Source of the DNA: Haloarcula sp.
Lineage (GTDB): Archaea; Halobacteriota; Halobacteria; Halobacteriales; Haloarculaceae
DNA: 5,770 nt
Assembly (NCBI GenBank): GCA_028275075.1
Contig: JAQCNK010000082.1
Location: 1-5,770, forward strand
Reading direction: 5' to 3'
In this document: piece after piece, positions 1-5,456 of the stretch
How positions within the stretch are numbered: the stretch's first letter is position 1
How the letters are laid out: every line of letters starts with the position of its first letter
Notes under the pieces: generated by a model
What the model was told of the DNA's origin: nothing
Databases searched by the model: none
What the model saw: only the letters and a program-made list of their open reading frames with translations
Translations under genes and position numbers: made by a program

Positions 1-611
1 ACGATCTGGGCAACGACCTCCAGATCATCTCGGGCTTTGCCGAGGTCGTCGCGAGCGAGGTCGACGGGCGGACCGCTGAAAACGTCGAGAAAATAAAGCG
101 GGCTGCGGATAGCTCAGCGGACCTCATCGAACGGGTCGGCAACCTCGTAAACACGCTGGAAGAGCAGGAAGAGCCCGAGCCGCGAGATCTCCAAGATATT
201 CTTGGGTCCACGGTCACCGAAGTCGACGCGAACTTCCCGGAACTGACCGTCGACTTCGACCCCGAAACCGCCAACTACCGCGTCTACAGCGGGGATCTAC
301 TCGATTCGGTGTTCACGAACCTCATCTCGAACGCTGCCGTTCACAACGACGGGCCGATCCATATGGATATCTCCGTCCGTGAAACCGGTGATGACTCAAT
401 CGTTATCATGTTCGCGGACGACGGCAGCGGCGTCCCCGAGGAAGTCAGGTCCGAGATCTTCCAAATGGGTAAGAAAGGGCCAGAAAGCTCGGGGACAGGC
501 TTTGGCCTGGGCTTCGTTCGCGCCCTCACCGAATCCTACGGTGGTGGGGTCACGGTAGGCGAGAGCGATGCCGGCGGCGCCGAGTTCCGTGTGACTCTCC
601 AACGGGCCTGA
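1..611 (+). CDS. Sensor histidine kinase, C-terminal part (DHp + HATPase), 5' truncated by window edge
   Basis: The frame is open from base 3 to the TGA at 609-611, giving 202 whole codons. It begins DLGNDLQIISGFAEVV, an H-box lacking its first residue. The two bases before it (AC) are the end of the previous codon and fit CAC, so the phospho-accepting His probably sits exactly on the window edge. Residues 1 to about 60 form the two-helix dimerisation domain. The ATPase domain follows: N box with N106 and N110 (TNLISNAA), G1 box at about 139-144 (DDGSGV), F box at about 152-159 (IFQMGKKG) and G2 box at about 164-171 (GTGFGLGF). All catalytic boxes look intact. Family knowledge: such kinases autophosphorylate on His and pass phosphate to a response regulator Asp. 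The sensor part (PAS, GAF or membrane domains) lies outside the window, so the signal is unknown. No response regulator gene is visible here. It is convergent with the hydrolase gene, 27 bp away. Confidence 0.93.
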   Translation, partial: DLGNDLQIISGFAEVVASEVDGRTAENVEKIKRAADSSADLIERVGNLVNTLEEQEEPEPRDLQDILGSTVTEVDANFPELTVDFDPETANYRVYSGDLLDSVFTNLISNAAVHNDGPIHMDISVRETGDDSIVIMFADDGSGVPEEVRSEIFQMGKKGPESSGTGFGLGFVRALTESYGGGVTVGESDAGGAEFRVTLQRA

Positions 612-630
612 TACTGTCGATTGTACCAGC

Positions 631-645
631 GGCCTGTCTCAGGCC
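631..645. terminator. Candidate hairpin between convergent genes
   Basis: GGCCTG (631-636) and CAGGCC (640-645) form a perfect 6-bp inverted repeat around the loop TCT. It lies 20 bp after the kinase stop and overlaps the stop codon of the convergent hydrolase (639-641). It could end transcription from the plus strand, the minus strand or both. Archaeal termination depends mainly on T-rich tracts, and none follows the hairpin on either strand, so this is weak. Confidence 0.25.
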
Positions 646-1400
646 TCGTCGACTCGTATCGAGAGTCCGTCCTCGGCAAAGCGCACGTCGCCGTCGTAGT
701 GGTCGGTCAGCGCCGACAACATCCCCTCGTGTCGTCCGTCTGTGTGGGGGTACAGATGCGTCAGGTAGACCCGGCCCAACTCTGCGTCGGCCTCGGCCAA
801 GGTGCGACCGAGGCTGGTCGGGGTGGGGTGATTCGAGACATCGATGTCGTCGGGGAACGAACAGTCGTGAACGAACACGGCCGCGCCGTCGGCGAAATTG
901 ACAAGATCGGGAAACGCCTCGGAATCGCCGCTGAGCACGACTGTCGGCCCCCGGGCCGACGGCGTGAGTCGATAGGCAAAACACTGCATCGAATGCCGGG
1001 TCTCCCGTTGCTCGCCGTCGAAGCCCGCAACTGAGAACGTCCGGTCCGCTATATCGATCAGCGTCAGATCGAGGCGCCCCTGCATATACTCGTGGACCGA
1101 AAGCAACTGCTCGACTAGGTCGGCGGTACCGGGCGGTCCGGCAATAGTCAGTTCGGTTTCACCGGCCAGCCAGCGGGCTTTCAGCAGCACGTCGAGGTCG
1201 GAGACATGGTCGAGATGGTGGTGTGTCAGCAGCACTGCGTCGACACCCTCGTATCCGGGGTCGGTCCGTGCGAGGGCGTCTAGCACACCGCTTCCACAAT
1301 CAACCAGCAGGACGTGCTCGTGGGTTTCGAGCAGTGTGCCAGACTGGGCGCGTCGCCCAGTCGGCATCGCACTGCCCGTGCCGAGGAAGGTGAGTTGCAT
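639..1400 (-). CDS. MBL-fold metallo-hydrolase, RNase Z-like
   Basis: A 253-residue protein that starts with the typical MQLTFLGTGSAMPT strand-turn of the RNase Z/COG1234 branch of the metallo-beta-lactamase fold. Metal-binding residues are visible in order: H60-x-H62-x-D64-H65 (THHHLDH), H136, the bridging D159 (LSGDSE), and H215 in YLTHLYP. NHPT at 190-193 resembles the HxT motif of RNase Z-type enzymes. It should be a cytosolic two-zinc phosphodiesterase or related hydrolase. At 253 residues it is shorter than the usual tRNase Z of about 300 or more, and I see no glycine/proline-rich exosite arm for gripping tRNA. It may therefore act on another substrate rather than be the tRNA 3'-processing enzyme. 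The ATG at 1400 is supported by the conserved N-terminus and a TATA-like box 27 nt upstream. It is transcribed in the same direction as the regulator gene upstream but has its own promoter. Confidence 0.9.
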   Translation of the reverse strand: MQLTFLGTGSAMPTGRRAQSGTLLETHEHVLLVDCGSGVLDALARTDPGYEGVDAVLLTHHHLDHVSDLDVLLKARWLAGETELTIAGPPGTADLVEQLLSVHEYMQGRLDLTLIDIADRTFSVAGFDGEQRETRHSMQCFAYRLTPSARGPTVVLSGDSEAFPDLVNFADGAAVFVHDCSFPDDIDVSNHPTPTSLGRTLAEADAELGRVYLTHLYPHTDGRHEGMLSALTDHYDGDVRFAEDGLSIRVDEA

Positions 1401-1421
1401 GTCTCGGTCATGCGTTCGGAG

Positions 1422-1439
1422 GGGTATATTGGTTCGTAC
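1422..1439 (-). promoter_or_regulatory. Promoter of the MBL hydrolase (BRE/TATA, leaderless)
   Basis: On the minus strand the sequence reads ACGAACCAATATACC. The TATA-like core AATATACC is centred near 1427, which is 27 nt upstream of the ATG at 1400, and an A/C-rich BRE-like stretch precedes it. This is the spacing expected when transcription starts at or next to the start codon. There is no Shine-Dalgarno sequence, consistent with a leaderless haloarchaeal mRNA. Confidence 0.6.
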
Positions 1440-1440
1440 G

Positions 1441-1456
1441 CCAGCGGGGACGCTGG
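1441..1456. repeat. Perfect inverted repeat upstream of the hydrolase promoter
   Basis: CCAGCG (1441-1446) and CGCTGG (1451-1456) flank the 4-nt loop GGGA. The dyad centre lies about 21 bp upstream of the hydrolase TATA centre, a position where an activator or repressor could bind. It could equally be an RNA hairpin in read-through RNA from the regulator gene. The 6-bp arms are GC-rich, so chance is not excluded. Confidence 0.4.
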
Positions 1457-1458
1457 TG

Positions 1459-1500
1459 GGCCGTCATCGGAGACGCGGGCAGACGTGTCAGGTGACGGCC
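1459..1500. repeat. 8-bp perfect inverted repeat with 26-nt spacer
   Basis: GGCCGTCA (1459-1466) is matched exactly by TGACGGCC (1493-1500). The spacer holds two copies of AGACG (1471-1475 and 1481-1485). It lies only 2 bp from the neighbouring inverted repeat, so the stretch 1441-1500 could fold into two adjacent stem-loops. No coding frame with halophile-like composition covers it. Its function is unknown; operator and structured untranslated RNA are both possible. Confidence 0.4.
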
Positions 1501-1524
1501 TGGATAGGGGTACAGCCGGGTGAG

Positions 1525-1564
1525 TAAAAACTCCAACTAAGGCTCAAAATTGCGTTTGAGTTAG
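1525..1564 (-). terminator. Terminator of the winged-helix regulator gene
   Basis: Arms 1543-1548 (CTCAAA on +) and 1555-1560 (TTTGAG) make a 6-bp stem with a 6-nt loop. CTAA (1537-1540) and TTAG (1561-1564) extend it by 4 bp past a 2-nt bulge. The hairpin spans the TAA stop of the regulator (1561-1563). Further downstream on the minus strand is a run of five T (1526-1530). Hairpin plus T-run just after a stop fits a terminator, separating the regulator transcript from the hydrolase gene downstream. Confidence 0.5.
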
Positions 1565-2322
1565 CCGCTGTAGGCCCACGTTATTCCGATGACTGCGAGG
1601 ACAAGGACACCGCCGAGGAAGAACGCGACCCCGGGTTCGAGATCGATCCCACCACCGCTGGCGGTGGTCGCAGCGGTCTCAGTGGCCTCTTGAGCCAGCT
1701 CGACGGGTGTCGATGGCGCGGGTGTCTCTGTCGGTTGCTCGGTGGCCTCCATGATACCGATACCGCCGCCATCGCCGGTTGAAGTCGGCTCAGGCGTCGG
1801 CTCCGGTGTGCCAGCCGTCTCATTGGCAGCCGCCGGCGCGGTCCCATCCTCGCCGGCGCTCTCAGGCGAGCCAAACAGTCCCGGAAGCCTCCCGAAGACG
1901 ACTTGTATCATGGCACTCGCCGCCGTGAGGAGGCCAATAGCGGGGACCAGCCGCTCGAACAGTGAGCGCAACGACCGTTTTCTGTCAGGTGTGCCGACGA
2001 AGACGACGAGTGGATCTTCGGGTGGCTCGTACACCGTCATCTCTTGGCCCTTCTCGGAGTACTGCGTGCCAGCAACGGCGATCAGTTCCTCACTTTCCAG
2101 TTTCTCCAGATGGTAGGACACCTTCTGGATCGACATATCGAGCCGGTCGGCCAGTTCGGAGGGAGTGCCGGGGTCGTCGTAGACGGCGTTGAGGATGTCA
2201 CGGGCGGTCTCTGAGGAGAGCGCGTCGAGGACAGACGCGACATCATCGTCGACACCGACGACCTGCATCTCACCGTCCTGGGACGTACTCGTCTCGGGGC
2301 CGCGGGAGGGCAGTAGCGACAT
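1561..2322 (-). CDS. Membrane-anchored winged-helix (ArsR-like) transcriptional regulator
   Basis: A 253-residue protein. Residues about 25-100 form a winged helix-turn-helix: VLDALSSETARDILNAVYDD, then PSELADRLDMSIQKVSYHLEKLES with the recognition helix near 64-77, and a wing through YSEKGQEMTVYEP. A basic stretch (DRKRSLRSLFER, 113-124) precedes a hydrophobic segment at about 125-150. A Thr/Pro/Glu/Ala-rich, low-complexity linker follows (151-228), then a second hydrophobic segment at about 231-251 that nearly ends the protein. By the positive-inside rule the DNA-binding domain is cytoplasmic, the linker is outside, and the C-terminus is inside. It probably binds DNA while tethered to the membrane; the signal is unknown. 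The ATG at 2322 is preferred over the longer frame to 2622, because the added residues are not acidic and overlap the lhr gene. An internal ATG at codon 19 is an alternative. It is divergent from lhr, with a 109-bp gap. Confidence 0.85.
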   Translation of the reverse strand: MSLLPSRGPETSTSQDGEMQVVGVDDDVASVLDALSSETARDILNAVYDDPGTPSELADRLDMSIQKVSYHLEKLESEELIAVAGTQYSEKGQEMTVYEPPEDPLVVFVGTPDRKRSLRSLFERLVPAIGLLTAASAMIQVVFGRLPGLFGSPESAGEDGTAPAAANETAGTPEPTPEPTSTGDGGGIGIMEATEQPTETPAPSTPVELAQEATETAATTASGGGIDLEPGVAFFLGGVLVLAVIGITWAYSG

Positions 2323-2348
2323 ACGGTAGTAACCCACGGCCAGTGTCC

Positions 2349-2357
2349 TGAATTTTG
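2349..2357 (-). promoter_or_regulatory. TATA-like element for the regulator gene
   Basis: On the minus strand the AT-rich core CAAAATTC is centred about 31 nt upstream of the ATG at 2322. It is the only AT-rich patch in the divergent gap, in an otherwise GC-rich region. The spacing suggests a transcription start within a few nucleotides of the start codon. The BRE match is poor. Confidence 0.4.
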
Positions 2358-2370
2358 TGGACGTTGCCGC

Positions 2371-2413
2371 CCGAGACTCGGTCTCACTCCCGGAACGCAC
2401 TTGCCTGTCCGGG
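2371..2413. promoter_or_regulatory. Overlapping dyads in the divergent control region (candidate operator)
   Basis: Two overlapping perfect dyads share one stretch: CCGAGACTCGG (2371-2381) and GAGACTCGGTCTC (2373-2385). A third inverted repeat follows: CCCGGA (2389-2394) with TCCGGG (2408-2413). All lie between the regulator's TATA-like element and the lhr start. This is where an autoregulated divergent regulator would be expected to bind. Binding is an inference from position and symmetry only. Confidence 0.28.
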
Positions 2414-2431
2414 CCAACCCATACCCAAACG

Positions 2432-5167
2432 ATGGACCCGCGCGAACGCCTCGCTGCCAGTGACACGACTTTCGACGCGGCGTCTGTCGACATCGACGAC
2501 GGAGACGTACTTGACCGGCTTGAGCCAGTGGTCGCAGAGTGGTGGGTCGAGCAGTTCGGGGAGTTTGTCCCCGGCAACGGCGGCTTCTTCACCCCACCGC
2601 AGAAGGAGGCGATCCCGCTCATTCACGAGGCTACGAACGCGCTGGTCTGTGCGCCGACCGGCTCCGGCAAGACGCTCGCCTCGTTCACTGCAATCATCAA
2701 CGAACTGTTCACGAAAGCCCGCGATGACAGTCTGGAAAACAGCGTCTACTGCCTCTACATCTCGCCGCTGAAATCACTCGCAAACGATATTCACCGGAAC
2801 CTGACAGTCCCACTCGACGGCATCACAGCGAAGCTCAACGACCGCGGCGAGGACGTTTCGATCCGTCACGCGATCCGCCACGGCGACACGAGCAGCGCAG
2901 ACCGACAGGCGATGCTCGAAACGACTCCGCACATCCTCAACACGACCCCTGAGACGCTGGCCATACTGCTGAACTCGCCGAAGTTCCAGAAAAAACTCGA
3001 GACGGTCGAGTACGTCGTCGTCGACGAGATACACAGCCTGGCCGAAAACAAGCGGGGCACCCACCTGTCGGTATCGCTGGAGCGACTGGAACAGATGGCC
3101 GACGGCTCGCCCACTCGAATCGGTTGCTCGGCGACGGTCGAGCCCCTAGAGACGGTGGCGGAGTTCCTTGTGGGACGGGCGGAGCCAGGGGGCGAGCCCC
3201 GGCCGTACGAAATCGTCGACACCAGGTTCGTCCGTGACCTCGATGTCGAACTCGCCTGTCCGACCGACGACCTCATCGATACGCCGAGTGGCGTCGTCAC
3301 GGACCGGTTCTACCGCCAGCTCCACCGGCATATCCAGGAGCATACGAACACGCTCATCTTCACGAACACGCGTTCTGGCGCCGAACGAGTGCTCCAGAAC
3401 CTCCGGGAGCGCTACGAGGAGTACGACGAGACAAACTCTGGCTGTCACCACGGGTCGCTCTCGAAAGCCAAGCGCCACGAGATAGAGGCCGCGCTGAAAG
3501 CCGGCGACCTCGACGTGGTGACTACCTCGACGAGTCTGGAACTGGGTATCGACATGCCGTATATCGATCTTGTCGTCCAAGTGGGCTCACCGAAGTCGGT
3601 GGCCGCCCTGCTCCAGCGTGTCGGCCGGGCTGGCCACCAGCTCGGCGAAACCGTCGAAGGTCGTGTCATCGCGCTTGACCGGGACGAACTCATCGAGTGT
3701 GCAGTCATGCTCGGGAGGGCGGCCGACGGCTTCGTCGACCGCGTGTTCATCCCAGAGAACGCCCAGGACGTAGCGACACAGCACGTCTACGGAATGGCGA
3801 TCAACCAGGTGCGCCCGGAGGCCGACGTCCGAGCGATCCTCGAACGGGCGTATCCCTACCGCGACTACACTGACGCGGACTGGGAGCAGCTCTGTCGGTA
3901 TCTCACCGCCGATTACCCCGGGATGGAGGAGAAGAACGTCTACGCCAAGATATGGCGCGACGAAAACGACCCGCCAGATGGCGAGTACCACTACGACGAG
4001 TACGCGGTCGGGGAGCAACTCATCGGTAAGCGTGGACGGCTGGCCCGCGTCATCTACATGACCAACATCGGGACGATACCGGACTCGTTTAGCTGTGATG
4101 TGATCACGCGGAGTGGCGACGAGTGGGTCGGGCAGCTCGACGAGTCGTATCTCGATACGCTTGAGAAAGGGGACGTGTTCGTGTTGGGCGGCTCGAACTT
4201 CGAGTACTGCTACCGACGCGGGTCGAAGGTGTACGTCGACCCCACGGCGGCGCGGCCCACCGTCCCGTCGTGGTACTCAGAACGGCTCCCGCTCTCGTAT
4301 GACCTCGGCCGTGAACTGCTCCAGTTCCAACGCGAGCTACTTGACAAGCTCGACGCCGGCGGCCTCTCCGAGGTCCGTAACTGGCTCCGGAGCTACCCGC
4401 TGGACGAGAACTCCGTCCGTGCAATCGCACGGATGTTCCGGGATCAGGTCGCCTATGCAGGCAGTGAATCCGTCGCCACGGACGAGCGCCTGGTCGTCGA
4501 AGAGGCGATGGACCACGACGAATACGAGCGCCACTACCACGTCCATTCTAACTACGGTCGCCGGTTCAACGACGGGTTTTCGCGGCTGCTGGCTTACCGC
4601 GTCGCACAGGCCGCCAACGCCAACGTCCAGGTCGCCGTCGCCGACAACGGCTTCACGCTCTCGATGCCGTTGAACCGGAAAGTCGATATGGAGAGGCTCC
4701 TCCGCGAAATCGACCCCGGGGACGTTCGCGACGACCTCCGGGCCGCCTTGTCCGGGACAGACCTGCTACAGCGGTACTTCCGTATCAACGCCACCCGCTC
4801 TCTGATGATACTCAAGCGCTACAAGGGGTACGAGAAATCAGCCAGCGAGCAACAGGTCTCAGCGGAGATGTTGCTTGGGTTTGCCGAGGAGTTAGGCGAG
4901 TTCGCCGTCGTCGAGGAGACCTACCGCGAAATCCTTCAGGACAAGCTCAACGTCGCCGCTATCGAGGACGTGCTGAGCGATATCGGACGCGGCGCCATTG
5001 AACTGCGTACGATTCAAGTGGATTCCCCGTCCCCACGGGCCTTTGGCCTGGCAACGCTACTTGCGAGCGATGTGGTGCTCGCCGAAGACGAATCTGCAGT
5101 GCTTGCGGAGTTTCACCGTCGGGTGATGGACGAGATCGAGGGCGACGACGCGGTCGCGGTGGACTGA
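2432..5167 (+). CDS. lhr: Lhr-family superfamily-2 ATP-dependent helicase
   Basis: A 911-residue helicase with all SF2 motifs. Q-like FTPPQKEAI is at about 53-61. Walker A APTGSGKT is at 74-81, motif Ia SPLKSLAND at 111-119, and motif II DEIH at 198-201. Motif III GCSATV is at 231-236, motif IV TLIFTNTRSGAE at about 307-318, motif V STSLELGID at about 366-374 and motif VI QRVGRAGH at 395-402. The rest matches the Lhr core: a winged-helix region from about 430, the beta-barrel part around TNIGTIPDSF (544-553), and the C-terminal SPSPRAFG (865-872). Length is normal for archaeal Lhr-core proteins. Family knowledge: Lhr proteins translocate 3'-5' on single-stranded DNA, unwind or anneal nucleic acids, and are linked to DNA repair. 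I see no C-terminal cysteine cluster. ATG 2432 is chosen because acidic coding sequence begins there. GTG 2357 is in frame but adds 25 non-acidic residues. No Shine-Dalgarno sequence or clear TATA box is visible upstream. Confidence 0.95.
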   Translation: MDPRERLAASDTTFDAASVDIDDGDVLDRLEPVVAEWWVEQFGEFVPGNGGFFTPPQKEAIPLIHEATNALVCAPTGSGKTLASFTAIINELFTKARDDSLENSVYCLYISPLKSLANDIHRNLTVPLDGITAKLNDRGEDVSIRHAIRHGDTSSADRQAMLETTPHILNTTPETLAILLNSPKFQKKLETVEYVVVDEIHSLAENKRGTHLSVSLERLEQMADGSPTRIGCSATVEPLETVAEFLVGRAEPGGEPRPYEIVDTRFVRDLDVELACPTDDLIDTPSGVVTDRFYRQLHRHIQEHTNTLIFTNTRSGAERVLQNLRERYEEYDETNSGCHHGSLSKAKRHEIEAALKAGDLDVVTTSTSLELGIDMPYIDLVVQVGSPKSVAALLQRVGRAGHQLGETVEGRVIALDRDELIECAVMLGRAADGFVDRVFIPENAQDVATQHVYGMAINQVRPEADVRAILERAYPYRDYTDADWEQLCRYLTADYPGMEEKNVYAKIWRDENDPPDGEYHYDEYAVGEQLIGKRGRLARVIYMTNIGTIPDSFSCDVITRSGDEWVGQLDESYLDTLEKGDVFVLGGSNFEYCYRRGSKVYVDPTAARPTVPSWYSERLPLSYDLGRELLQFQRELLDKLDAGGLSEVRNWLRSYPLDENSVRAIARMFRDQVAYAGSESVATDERLVVEEAMDHDEYERHYHVHSNYGRRFNDGFSRLLAYRVAQAANANVQVAVADNGFTLSMPLNRKVDMERLLREIDPGDVRDDLRAALSGTDLLQRYFRINATRSLMILKRYKGYEKSASEQQVSAEMLLGFAEELGEFAVVEETYREILQDKLNVAAIEDVLSDIGRGAIELRTIQVDSPSPRAFGLATLLASDVVLAEDESAVLAEFHRRVMDEIEGDDAVAVD

Positions 5168-5184
5168 TCGCCGTATCACGGCCG

Positions 5185-5219
5185 TCCGGGAGCACAGGAG
5201 AGTGCGACCGCCACCCGGA
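5185..5219. repeat. Nested inverted repeat after lhr
   Basis: TCCGGG (5185-5190) pairs with CCCGGA (5214-5219). Inside it GCAC (5192-5195) pairs with GTGC (5202-5205) around the loop AGGAGA. The structure starts 17 bp after the lhr stop and ends exactly where the minus-strand remnant stop codon begins. No T-run follows on either strand, so it is at best a weak terminator or 3'-end RNA structure. Confidence 0.25.
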
Positions 5220-5228
5220 TCAGTTCGT

Positions 5229-5279
5229 CGAGTCGCCGTCACTCATCGTTTCAGTGCCCATCGAGTCACCGTCGTTCAT
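5229..5279 (-). repeat. Imperfect 18-bp direct repeats within the remnant frame
   Basis: Two 18-bp copies at 5229-5246 and 5262-5279 match at 15 of 18 positions, 33 bp apart. On the minus strand they encode MSDGDS and MNDGDS. Two of the three differences fall at codon third positions, so the peptide is kept better than the DNA. Such short acidic repeats are common in low-complexity tails. Confidence 0.5.
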
Positions 5280-5426
5280 GGACTCATGTGGTGTCAGCGT
5301 CATCTGGATCACGTCGCTTGCGGCAGGGTAGCTGTACCCGTCGTCAACGTCACCGAGGCGCCGGACGACGCCGCCCTCGTCGTCGCCCTGATCCGGTGTA
5401 GCTTGCGCGCACTCCCGGTCCGCACC

Positions 5427-5433
5427 GTTAATG
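5427..5433 (+). promoter_or_regulatory. TATA-like element of the PH-domain gene
   Basis: GTTAATG is centred 27 nt upstream of the ATG at 5457. It is the only AT-rich patch nearby, and no Shine-Dalgarno sequence precedes the ATG. The spacing fits a leaderless transcript and supports this start codon. The element lies within the minus-strand remnant frame. Confidence 0.5.
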
Positions 5434-5456
5434 CGACTCTCGACCCACTAGCCAGT

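Larger units (their letters stand above)
5220..5447 (-). pseudogene. 3' remnant of an unidentified acidic protein gene
   Basis: On the minus strand a frame runs open for 75 codons from a TAG (5448-5450) to a TGA (5220-5222). Its translation has haloarchaeal character: about 17 Asp/Glu, four Arg, no Lys, and mostly G/C third positions. It includes WVESRINGADREC, GGVVRRLGDVDDGYSYPAAS and a tail rich in Met, Asp, Gly and Ser. There is no ATG in the first 48 codons; the first candidate starts are GTG 5312 and ATG 5303, leaving only about 30 residues. The upstream end abuts the start of the PH-domain gene, whose promoter lies inside this frame. I therefore read it as the C-terminal end of a gene that lost its 5' part. 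I do not recognise the family. Alternatives are a short expressed gene from 5312 or 5303, or a chance open frame in GC-rich DNA. The stretch 5168-5456 holds no other gene. Confidence 0.45.

Noticed and set aside
621..1034. Plus-strand open frame of 137 codons
   Set aside because: It is antisense to the MBL hydrolase, whose metal-binding motifs are intact, and it has no halophile-like composition.
1314..1527. Two short plus-strand open frames across the hydrolase start and promoter
   Set aside because: They are Arg/Gly-rich, overlap each other in different frames, overlap the hydrolase gene and have no start signals.
2323..2622. Upstream extension of the regulator frame by 100 codons on the minus strand
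   Set aside because: It overlaps the lhr coding region, is Ser/Arg-rich rather than acidic, and the recognisable protein begins at ATG 2322.
3146..3580. Minus-strand open frame of 144 codons inside lhr, with fairly acidic composition
   Set aside because: It lies entirely antisense to conserved helicase motifs IV and V; the composition is explained by the complementary codon register.
4113..4673. Plus-strand open frame of 186 codons in another frame within lhr
   Set aside because: It is Ser/Arg/Thr-rich, typical of a shifted frame in GC-rich DNA, and the helicase frame is continuous across it.
5286..5456. Upstream in-frame extension of the PH-domain gene from ATG 5286
   Set aside because: The added residues are not halophile-like, and the family's HPR-containing N-terminus and the TATA spacing both favour ATG 5457.
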